Below are positions 27,237-33,832 of a DNA stretch of 64,000 nt, in pieces (within the stretch, counting starts at the first letter, position 1; every line of letters starts with the position of its first letter). The notes beneath the pieces were generated by a model that saw only the letters and a list, made by a program, of their open reading frames with translations, was not told the origin of the DNA and did not search any database. The DNA lies in the NCBI RefSeq assembly GCF_020539485.1, contig NZ_JACDXU010000001.1:310001-374000 (forward strand), in the 5' to 3' direction. The stretch comes from Fulverythrobacter ferritrahens. GTDB taxonomy: Bacteria; Pseudomonadota; Alphaproteobacteria; Sphingomonadales; Sphingomonadaceae. The position numbers and the translations under genes are program-made.

Positions 27237-27428
27237 TTAGCCGCCTATGAGCCGACGCTTCTCGGTCACGTCGATCTGGACGACGCGGCCTTCGTGAACC
27301 GTGATCGATACACTGCCGAAGCGCAGGCTCGCCAATGCGTCGCGAACGCTGGCGAGGCCTTCTTCCAGCAGGCGCTGTGCGTCGGACACAGGCCGGGCGC
27401 CGGGCTGAGAGCTGGTGCTGGACGTCAT
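27237..27428 (-). CDS. YezD-family small protein (DUF2292)
   Basis: 63 residues: a helical first half (DAQRLLEEGLASVRDALASL) and the conserved RFGSVSITVHEGRVVQIDVT ending TEKRRL, the DUF2292/YezD signature. In Bacillus, yezD is part of the cysteine/sulfur regulon; the molecular function is unknown. It lies upstream of the TonB receptor gene on the same strand and downstream of a motif shared with the SLC13 permease promoter. Confidence 0.85.
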   Translation of the reverse strand: MTSSTSSQPGARPVSDAQRLLEEGLASVRDALASLRFGSVSITVHEGRVVQIDVTEKRRLIGG

Positions 27429-27497
27429 GTCAGGGCTCCGTTCAAATGGGATGGTAAAGGCGTGTTACAGCCGTCATCCCGGAATACCCCATAATGT

Positions 27498-27517
27498 CTA
27501 TCTAACTGGTAGGGATA
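27498..27517 (-). promoter_or_regulatory. Candidate Rrf2 operator upstream of yezD
   Basis: CTATCTAACTGGTAGGGATA lies 70 bases upstream of the yezD start. It matches 15 of 20 positions with the sequence at 29965-29984 before the SLC13 permease, including the whole TAGGGATA end. The Rrf2 gene lies directly beside it. Confidence 0.5.
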
Positions 27518-27538
27518 AGCAAGAGCGATTCTTTCGCC

Positions 27539-27997
27539 CTATCCTGCCCGGCGCACTTCATGGCCCGGTTCGACGCCGTAAGGATTGTTGTGCAGGGCAT
27601 CCGCCAAGGTGCGGCTGTCCAGCACCTGGCGGCTGGCATCATAGGCCCGGCCGAACTCTCGGCGGATTTCGCAAGCGGCTTCGCTCACGCAATCCTCGCA
27701 GCGGCGATAGGCGTTGCGGGAAAGGCAGGGCAGGGGCGCCAGCGGCCCTTCGAACAGGCGCAGCACTTCCCCGAAACTAACGGTATCTGCTGGGCGAAGC
27801 ATCACATATCCGCCACTTTTGCCCCGGCGGCTGTCCAATATTCCGGCCTTTTTCAGATCCAGCAAAATCTGTTCGAGGAACTTGTGGGGAATGGAATGGG
27901 TCCGGGCGATCTCCGCACTCGTCAGGGCTTCCCCTTCCGGCTGGGAAGCGATCGCGAGCAATGCGCGGAAGGCATATTTGGCTTTATTGGAGATCAT
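27539..27997 (-). CDS. Rrf2-family transcriptional regulator
   Basis: 152 residues with the Rrf2 winged helix (MISNKAKYAFRALLAIASQP, SIPHKFLEQILLDLKKAGIL, SRRGKSGGYVMLRPADTVSF). Cysteines follow in LPCLSRNAYRRCEDCVSEAAC, more than the three used for Fe-S binding in IscR-like members, so redox or cluster sensing is possible. It resembles CymR/CysR regulators of sulfur genes and is placed inside a sulfur-type transport block. Confidence 0.9.
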   Translation of the reverse strand: MISNKAKYAFRALLAIASQPEGEALTSAEIARTHSIPHKFLEQILLDLKKAGILDSRRGKSGGYVMLRPADTVSFGEVLRLFEGPLAPLPCLSRNAYRRCEDCVSEAACEIRREFGRAYDASRQVLDSRTLADALHNNPYGVEPGHEVRRAG

Positions 27998-28068
27998 TGA
28001 AACGGCCCTTGCGCTTTCCCTAGCGGTTTAGTCGGCATTTAGGCTGGGATATGAATTCTATCAACCCC

Positions 28069-29814
28069 TCAGCCCTCCAGCAGCCAGCCGAGCACCGGAA
28101 TCGCGGTCAGCAGGCAGACTGCCAGCAGGGGCGCGCCGAATCGCGGGAAGTCCCGGAAGCGATAACCGGCCGCCCCCATCACCACCGTGTTGTTGTGATG
28201 GCCAAAGGGGGTGAGGAAATCGAGCGAGGCACCGATCGCTACCGCCATTAGCAACGGCTCCACCGGAACGCCCGTGCGTGTGGCCAGCCCCGCCGCAATC
28301 GGGCTGAGGATGATCGCGGTGGAGACATTGTCGATAAAGGGCGTGATGATCACCGCCAGCAGCAGGATGATCGCGGCGACCATAAGGGGGGAGAATGCCG
28401 GCAGATATCCGGCTATCTCATTGGCAATTATACGCGCAGCGCCGGTATCCTCTACCGCGAGGCCCAGCGGTATCATGCAGGCCAGCAGGATTACGCTGGA
28501 CCAGTTGATGTCCTGAAAGGCGGCGCGCAGGTTCAGGCTCCCAATCAGCGCAAGGGCAAGCACCACTGCACCAAAGGCGATTTCCGCCGGGACGAAGTTG
28601 AAGGCTGTGGCCAGCACGCCGCATGCGAAAATTCCGACGCCAATGGCCGCACCGCGTCGGGGAGAAGCTTGGCGGCGGCTCGAAAGCGGCAGCAGCGCGC
28701 AATCGGCAACCGCCTCGCGGATTGCCTCCCGCTCGCCGCTCAACACCAGCACATCGCCCGTGCCGACCATCAGATCCTCGAAACGGCCTTCCACACGGTG
28801 CCTGCGACTGGCAAGGCCAACCACGCGCACGCCGAGATCTGCGAAGGCGATGACGTCTCCAACCCTGGAGCCGATGACAAGGCTTTCCGGCATGACCACC
28901 GCCTCGATCCGTTCGGAAGAGCCGTTGCTCTCGCGGTCATTTGCGAGATGGAGAACCTCATCCTCGCGCAGCTGGTCCAGCTGGGCCATGCTTCCTTCCA
29001 CCAGCACGATGTCTCCGACTGTCAGCACGATGTCATTGCGTCGGGAGAAGACATGCGCGCCGTTGCGGAACACGCCATGGATGGTGATTTCGTGACGGGC
29101 TTCGGCATCGGGCAGCGGCACGCCCGAGAGCGCTGAGCCTGCCGGTATCTCGAATTCGCCCAGAAAGTCGGATGGGCCCGATGCAAAAGGTGCCGCGGCA
29201 GGCTCCATGTTTCGGAAATAGCGCGGGGCAGCGATCAATATCCAGGCGAGGCCCGCCAGAGCCACGGGGCCGCCCAGCAGCGCGAGTTCGAAATAGCCCA
29301 TCCCTCGACCGGTTTCCTGCACGACCCATTGGTTGACGATGAGGTTGGCGGGCGTGCCGGTGAGCGACCAGGTACCGGTGAGCAGGGTCGCAAAGGAGAG
29401 AGGCATCAGCATTCGCCCCGGCGCGATGTTCAAGCGGGCGCAGACCGACAGCGTAACCGGGAACATCAGCGCCAGCGCGCCGATATTGTTCATGAAGATC
29501 GAAACAAACGCGCCCACGCCGCACAATATCGCCAGCACGGCGGTGGGGTTCTGGGTCCGCACGAGAATTCGCCGTGCAAAATTGTCCACGGCCCGGCTGG
29601 AAGAGAGAGCCGATACGATCAGCAGCACTTCCACCACGGTGACCACCGCCGGGGTGGCAAATCCGGTGAATACCTCGCGGGCCGGCACCACGCCGAACAG
29701 GAACCCGGCGGCCAGACCTGCCATGGCGACCAGCTCCACCCGCACTCTTTCAGTGGCATAGGCGGCCAGCATCACCAGCAGGATGCCAACGATCACGAGC
29801 TGATCGAAATTCAT
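28069..29814 (-). CDS. SLC13-family permease with RCK/TrkA-C domains
   Basis: 581 residues. Membrane halves at both ends (MNFDQLVIVGILLVMLAAYA; NNIGALALMFPV and the equivalent FIDNVSTAIILSPIAAGLAT motif in the C-terminal half) flank a soluble centre with two TrkA-C-like domains (FLGEFEIPAGSALSGVPLPD and VVMPESLVIGSRVGDVIAFA). This is the layout of SLC13/DASS-related sulfate or dicarboxylate carriers. The shared motif with yezD and the neighbours suggest sulfate or another sulfur anion. Confidence 0.88.
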   Translation of the reverse strand: MNFDQLVIVGILLVMLAAYATERVRVELVAMAGLAAGFLFGVVPAREVFTGFATPAVVTVVEVLLIVSALSSSRAVDNFARRILVRTQNPTAVLAILCGVGAFVSIFMNNIGALALMFPVTLSVCARLNIAPGRMLMPLSFATLLTGTWSLTGTPANLIVNQWVVQETGRGMGYFELALLGGPVALAGLAWILIAAPRYFRNMEPAAAPFASGPSDFLGEFEIPAGSALSGVPLPDAEARHEITIHGVFRNGAHVFSRRNDIVLTVGDIVLVEGSMAQLDQLREDEVLHLANDRESNGSSERIEAVVMPESLVIGSRVGDVIAFADLGVRVVGLASRRHRVEGRFEDLMVGTGDVLVLSGEREAIREAVADCALLPLSSRRQASPRRGAAIGVGIFACGVLATAFNFVPAEIAFGAVVLALALIGSLNLRAAFQDINWSSVILLACMIPLGLAVEDTGAARIIANEIAGYLPAFSPLMVAAIILLLAVIITPFIDNVSTAIILSPIAAGLATRTGVPVEPLLMAVAIGASLDFLTPFGHHNNTVVMGAAGYRFRDFPRFGAPLLAVCLLTAIPVLGWLLEG

Positions 29815-29964
29815 GCCGTTCCCCGAACCTGCCTTGCGACCTGTCTAGCGGCGGATTTACCTGGCGTCATTCCCCCTCGACAAACTGGGGTGATAGTTTG
29901 CGTTTCATCGCAAGCAGCTTTCACTCTGGCTTCCGCCGGTATGAAGGCTCTTGATCATTAATCC

Positions 29965-29984
29965 CTATTAAATAAGTAGGGATA
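29965..29984 (-). promoter_or_regulatory. Candidate Rrf2 operator upstream of the SLC13 permease
   Basis: CTATTAAATAAGTAGGGATA, 15 of 20 identical to the site before yezD. With three bases more on the left it forms a near-palindrome TCCCTA ... TAGGGA. It lies about 150 bases upstream of the permease and 90 bases before the divergent hydrolase, so it could serve either. Confidence 0.5.
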
Positions 29985-30074
29985 TAGGGCGGAGTGGTTC
30001 CGTCACTCGATTCATAGGCCGATACCTGGGCGACAACGCCAAGTGTCGTGTTCCCTCCAGAACAGGAGCGTATC

Positions 30075-30737
30075 ATGACCTTTCCCGCAAAATCCTTCCG
30101 GCAAGCCCCGCTGATCCTGACCGTGCCCGGCCTCGGCAATAGCGGGCCGACGCATTGGCAAAGCATCTGGGAACGTGAACGCAGCGATTGCCGCCGCGTG
30201 GAGCTCGGCATGTGGGACCGGCCGCATCGCAATACCTGGGTCAACAAGCTGAACAGTGCGATTGCCGAAGCGGATCGCCCGGTGGTGCTGGTGGCGCATA
30301 GTCTGGGCTGCCATGCAGTTGCCTGGTGGAATGCGCTCGAACAGCCGGGCGAAAACAGCAAGGTGGTTGGCGCCCTGCTGGTCGCGCCGCCAGTGGTGGA
30401 AGGCAGCGCGCTCGACAGTCGCCTGACACAATTTGCTCCCCTCGTGAGAGAGCGGCTGCCGTTCCCTTCAATTCTGGCGACCAGTCAGGACGATCCCTAT
30501 GTATCCTTCGGTCATGCGCGCAAAATGGCGCGGGCCTGGGGCAGCAGGCTGGTGGATGCGGGCTGGGTGGGGCATATCAATGCCAGCTCGGGCATCGCGA
30601 ACTGGCCGTTTGGCCTCCATCTGCTCAACCGGCTGTTGTGGTTCATCGCCGATCCCTATCCGATGGCGCTCTATTCACAAGAGCCGCCGCGTCCGCGCAG
30701 CAGCCAGGATATTTCGCTGGGCCCCGATCCTGTCTGA
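30075..30737 (+). CDS. RBBP9/YdeN-family serine hydrolase
   Basis: 220 residues from the ATG at 30075, preceded by GGAGCG. It shows PLILTVPGLGNSGPTHWQSI, the nucleophile elbow VAHSLGCHAVAWW, the Asp in ILATSQDDPYVSF and the His in WVGHINASSG, the complete triad of the RBBP9 family of small alpha/beta hydrolases. The substrate is unknown. It is the last chromosomal gene before the tRNA remnant. Confidence 0.92.
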   Translation: MTFPAKSFRQAPLILTVPGLGNSGPTHWQSIWERERSDCRRVELGMWDRPHRNTWVNKLNSAIAEADRPVVLVAHSLGCHAVAWWNALEQPGENSKVVGALLVAPPVVEGSALDSRLTQFAPLVRERLPFPSILATSQDDPYVSFGHARKMARAWGSRLVDAGWVGHINASSGIANWPFGLHLLNRLLWFIADPYPMALYSQEPPRPRSSQDISLGPDPV

Positions 30738-30810
30738 GCATTACGGTGAGAGCGCCGGAAATTTCTGCATGTCCCATGGCACGGACAGATCCGCGACGTC
30801 GCCGGTCCGT

Positions 30811-31049
30811 TCGGGACTATGTTGGGACTCTTGATTTCGTTCTGGCTATTTACTCCCGTCCGTTCCGCAAACGCCACGGTTGACGGGGCGGGAAAATCGC
30901 TTAGAGGCGCGGGTTCCGAGTGATCGGGCGGTTAGCTCAGTTGGTAGAGCATCTCGTTTACACGGCGACTGGCTGTGTGGCGGTGAGCCGCAGGAAAGCT
31001 AGGCTTTTCGCTTCTCATTTTTGGTTTGGTCGGGACTATGTCGGGACTC
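30811..31049. repeat. 20-base direct repeat on both sides of the tRNA remnant
   Basis: A 20-base sequence at 30811-30830 recurs at 31030-31049 with one mismatch (tcgggactatgtYgggactc). The right copy codes for the C-terminal SRHSPD of the integrase; the left copy is in non-coding DNA before the tRNA remnant. It may be the relic of an earlier integrase end or a recombination arm site. Confidence 0.7.
30926..30963 (+). pseudogene. 5' half of a tRNA-Val(UAC) gene: left attachment site
   Basis: GGGCGGTTAGCTCAGTTGGT begins a standard tRNA: acceptor strand, D-arm with GCTCAGTTGGTAGAGC, then the anticodon stem CTCG and loop TTTACAC with anticodon TAC. Beyond the loop the expected CGAG complement is missing and no T-arm or matching 3' acceptor follows, so the gene is cut in the anticodon loop. 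This is a known target class for tyrosine integrases, and the integrase gene ends about 35 bases away. The other half was not found in the window. Confidence 0.8.
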
Positions 31050-32054
31050 GCTTGCATCGAGCGCGTTGCGGACGTCTTCGTCCAGAACGTGGGCATAGCG
31101 CAGGGTCGTTTCGATCCTGCGATGCTTCAACGCTTCTTTCGCGGCGGCCAGCGATCCGGTGGCGCGCACGATGCGGGTGCCGCGCGTGTGGCGCAGATCG
31201 TGCAGGCGAAAGGCGTCGATCCTGGCGGCCGTCAAAGCTTCTTCGAAGGGCTTGCGCAGGGCAGTGGGGGTCAGCGGGTATCGTTGCCCCTTGCGGCGCT
31301 TCTCCCGGCTCTGCTGGCAGACATAGGTGAACACGAAAGGCCCGATCACGGGTTGCCGTGCGATGATCTCCACCAGTGTGGTGGTTAGGGGGCGCACCAC
31401 TATGTCGCCGCCCTTGATCTGGGTGACTGCCTGTTTGCGCGGAAGGTTCACATCGGACCAACGCAGGCCCAGCACCTCGCCACGGCGCCAGCCTGATTTC
31501 AGGATGAAATTCACCGCGTCGGCCACATCTTCGCGCAGGTGCTTGAACAGCCGTTCTTCTTCATCAAGACCCAGCTCGCGCGGCGGCTTACGCGGCACCT
31601 TCAGGGTGAGCTGCGCCCAATCCGGCATTTCTCCAATGTCGTATTTGGTGCGGTGCGCATGCCGCCACACGGACCGGGCGTTTTCCACCTCGCGGTTGAC
31701 AGTGGCGTTCGATCGGTTGTCCCGCCGGGCGGCGAAATAGATCTGCAGTTCGCGCTGGGTGATCTGAGACAGCAATTTGCCCTGGCCAAGGCCGGTCACC
31801 AGCGCGGTCAGCATATATTTGATGGTGGGCCAGCTGGGCAGCAGTTCCGCGTGGTCCTGATACAGGCTGGCCGCTTCGTTCAATGTAATCGGCGGCCGGC
31901 CGGGATCGGGCATGGCGGCGCGCTGGCGTTCCCGGCGTTCGAAAGCCTCGGCCGCGCGCTTGGTATCGCAGCCGGTCGATCCGTAATAGCGGCGGCCACG
32001 GAACTGGAAATCATAGTGAAAGTGCGGTTTGCCCTTGGGCTTATAGACGCTCAC
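30999..32054 (-). CDS. Tyrosine-type site-specific integrase
   Basis: 351 residues. An N-terminal arm-binding region (MSVYKPKGKPHFHYDFQFRG, in the style of P2/P4-like integrases) and a core-binding SAM-like domain precede the catalytic domain. That domain has the first Arg in GWRRGEVLGLRW, the HxxR box HDLRHTRGTR, a His in KHRRIETTLRYAH and the nucleophile Tyr there (about residue 319). It ends 35 bases from the broken tRNA gene, the expected place for the enzyme that inserted this element. Confidence 0.95.
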   Translation of the reverse strand: MSVYKPKGKPHFHYDFQFRGRRYYGSTGCDTKRAAEAFERRERQRAAMPDPGRPPITLNEAASLYQDHAELLPSWPTIKYMLTALVTGLGQGKLLSQITQRELQIYFAARRDNRSNATVNREVENARSVWRHAHRTKYDIGEMPDWAQLTLKVPRKPPRELGLDEEERLFKHLREDVADAVNFILKSGWRRGEVLGLRWSDVNLPRKQAVTQIKGGDIVVRPLTTTLVEIIARQPVIGPFVFTYVCQQSREKRRKGQRYPLTPTALRKPFEEALTAARIDAFRLHDLRHTRGTRIVRATGSLAAAKEALKHRRIETTLRYAHVLDEDVRNALDASESRHSPDQTKNEKRKA

Positions 32055-32058
32055 CGCG

Positions 32059-32340
32059 TCACCGCCGCGTGTTGCGCACCGTGAATGGAACGATCACGCC
32101 GGAGCGTTTCGAGGGTTTGGAGGAGCGGGCTGTGGGCCTGTTCGGCGGGCATGGTTGCTGGACCTGTCGGAGCGATGCGACGTAAGATTCGAGATCGTCC
32201 ATCGTGTAGCGAACGGATCGCCCGATCAAGACGTAGTGCAGAAGGCCCGCCTGCCGGGCCTTGCGCAACGTCCTGGGCGAAAGGCGAAGCGCCGCTGCCG
32301 CTTCAGCCTCGGTCAGCAAGATGGGTGGTGGGGCGCTCAT
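32059..32340 (-). CDS. Excisionase/AlpA-like helix-turn-helix protein
   Basis: 93 residues from the ATG at 32340. The HTH_17-type domain TEAEAAAALRLSPRTLRKAR, then GLLHYVLIGRSVRYTMDDLE, matches MerR-like excisionases and AlpA regulators. The tail is basic and proline-rich. It lies four bases upstream of the integrase start on the same strand, typical of a recombination directionality factor. Confidence 0.85.
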   Translation of the reverse strand: MSAPPPILLTEAEAAAALRLSPRTLRKARQAGLLHYVLIGRSVRYTMDDLESYVASLRQVQQPCPPNRPTARSSKPSKRSGVIVPFTVRNTRR

Positions 32341-32350
32341 GGCAGATCGT

Positions 32351-32869
32351 TCACGCTGCCTTCCGGATCTGCGCGTTCTGCAATGCCGCCAGCCTTTCCC
32401 CGCGTGTGGGGTGGCCGGCGGCGCGGCAGTTTTCGTGGATACGGCGGGCGCGTTCGCGCGCGTGGTGGTAGTGGCAGAAGAAGGTTCGTTCGCGCTCTGC
32501 CCACCAGCGCATGGCGCAGATGGCTTCGCCCTGGCGCTGGTCGGCCGGGAAGAGCGAGCCGCCTTCATTGGCGGCGAAGTCGATCCATCGTTCCACTGCG
32601 ATATCCAGCGCCTTCATTCGCTGTTCGAGCGTGTTGCAGTCGGCGGGTTCGCCGTCGCCATAGGCGATCCAGTGCCAGTCCCTGGCGATCGCGCGCCAGG
32701 CGAGCAGATCGGCGCGGGCATTCTCGGCCGAGATCCGGCCCGCCTTCACCAGATCGGGATAGGAGGCATAGCGGCGCTGGTAGGCGGCCTGTGCCTCGGC
32801 TGCCAGATCGTCCCAATCATCCTTGGCCGCGTCCACATTCTGCAGCCGGGGGTGGCTCCAGTCTTTCAT
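32351..32869 (-). CDS. Phage protein of unknown function
   Basis: 172 residues, rich in Trp, His and Arg (WRAIARDWHWIAYGDG, FFCHYHHARERARRI). No known domain. It overlaps the next upstream gene by ATGA and belongs to the early operon that runs from the primase to the integrase. Confidence 0.65.
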   Translation of the reverse strand: MKDWSHPRLQNVDAAKDDWDDLAAEAQAAYQRRYASYPDLVKAGRISAENARADLLAWRAIARDWHWIAYGDGEPADCNTLEQRMKALDIAVERWIDFAANEGGSLFPADQRQGEAICAMRWWAERERTFFCHYHHARERARRIHENCRAAGHPTRGERLAALQNAQIRKAA

Positions 32870-33312
32870 CGGCCATACGCTTTGCCGATTGCCGGGATCG
32901 AGCCGGGCCGTTCGGCCAGGGCAGCGAGGTTTTGCAGTTCGCGGGCCATTTCGCGGGCTTGCGCGGGGGTCAGGAAGAAGCCCAGCGGCAGCCAGCGCAT
33001 CAGCGCCTGTTCCGGGCTCATGGCGATATGGAAGGCGCCATCCGGCTGCTTTTCAAGATAGAGAGCGAAGGCGCTGCTGCGCGCTTGTGGCGAGGGCGCG
33101 TTGGGGTTGGGCCGACAATCCGGGCAGAGCAATTTTGCAGCATCACCATCACGGCTACCGGGAATGAACTGCCAACCTGCGGGCCGCTCGCAGCGCGGGG
33201 AGTGGTTTTGCACGCCGCATCCGCCGCAGATGAAGGAGAATGTGAAGGCCGTCCGGCAATCGCCCTTGGCGAAGTCCAGGCCAATGAAGTTGGAGTGGGA
33301 GGGGGCAGACAC
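32866..33312 (-). CDS. Zinc-finger-like phage protein of unknown function
   Basis: About 148 residues from the GTG at 33312, chosen because AAAGGA sits six bases before it; a TTG at 33327 is the alternative. Two CxxC pairs (FICGGCGVQ and LLCPDCRPN) suggest a zinc ribbon. The C-terminal half (ALYLEKQPDGAFHIAMSPEQ) has no recognised match. It overlaps its downstream neighbour by ATGA. Confidence 0.6.
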   Translation of the reverse strand: MSAPSHSNFIGLDFAKGDCRTAFTFSFICGGCGVQNHSPRCERPAGWQFIPGSRDGDAAKLLCPDCRPNPNAPSPQARSSAFALYLEKQPDGAFHIAMSPEQALMRWLPLGFFLTPAQAREMARELQNLAALAERPGSIPAIGKAYGR

Positions 33313-33323
33313 GGAGCGTCCTT

Positions 33324-33446
33324 TCAATCAATCAGCAGGGAGAGGGAGGCGAGGATCAGGGCGAGGCCCAAGGCGCTGCCAGCAGCGATGCAGCGCATCA
33401 GGCGCGTCGCGCGGCAGGCTTCGCAAAGGCAGGGGGCAGGGCGCAT
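33324..33446 (-). CDS. Micro-protein with one membrane segment
   Basis: 40 residues starting MRPAPCLCEACRATRLMRCI followed by a hydrophobic helix AAGSALGLALILASLSLLID. The ATG overlaps the stop of the GapR-like gene (ATGA), so it should be made by translational coupling. Five cysteines precede the helix. No homolog is recognised. Confidence 0.6.
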   Translation of the reverse strand: MRPAPCLCEACRATRLMRCIAAGSALGLALILASLSLLID

Positions 33447-33832
33447 CAGTCGATCCCCAGCGCGGATTTGTAGGTTTCGAGGATGTCCTCTGCCTCGCGC
33501 CGCATTTCCGGGTTCATCTTGCGCAGGGCGATGATCGCGCGGACCGTCTTGACGTCAAAGCCGACTGCCTTTGCCTCCGCCAGCACGTCGCGCCGGTCGG
33601 CCTTGATGCCGAGTTCTTCATCGTCCAGGCGCTCCACCCGTTCGATAATCTGCTTGAGCTGCTGGGCCGAAGCATCGGGATTGGCGTGGATCGGGTCGGG
33701 CGTGCGCGGCTTCTTGCGCGCCTTGGGCTTCTCGGCCGGAATGGGCCGGAATTCGTGGCGAAAGCCGCCCTGGCCGTCCGAAACGCGGACAAGGGCCATG
33801 GGCTGCAGATCTGCAGATTGTTGGGCCGTCAT
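33446..33832 (-). CDS. GapR-like DUF2312 DNA-binding protein
   Basis: 128 residues. The C-terminal 80 residues (SAQQLKQIIERVERLDDEEL, KADRRDVLAEAKAVGFDVKT, VRAIIALRKMNP) are the DUF2312 coiled-coil of GapR, a Caulobacter protein that tracks overtwisted DNA. Phage copies of this family are common in alphaproteobacteria, and the long N-terminal tail is specific to this one. The start overlaps the primase stop by ATGA. Confidence 0.88.
   Translation of the reverse strand: MTAQQSADLQPMALVRVSDGQGGFRHEFRPIPAEKPKARKKPRTPDPIHANPDASAQQLKQIIERVERLDDEELGIKADRRDVLAEAKAVGFDVKTVRAIIALRKMNPEMRREAEDILETYKSALGID

Noticed and set aside
30920-31330. Plus-strand frame beginning in the tRNA remnant
   Set aside because: Its first residues are the usual spurious translation of a tRNA gene and the rest is opposite the integrase.
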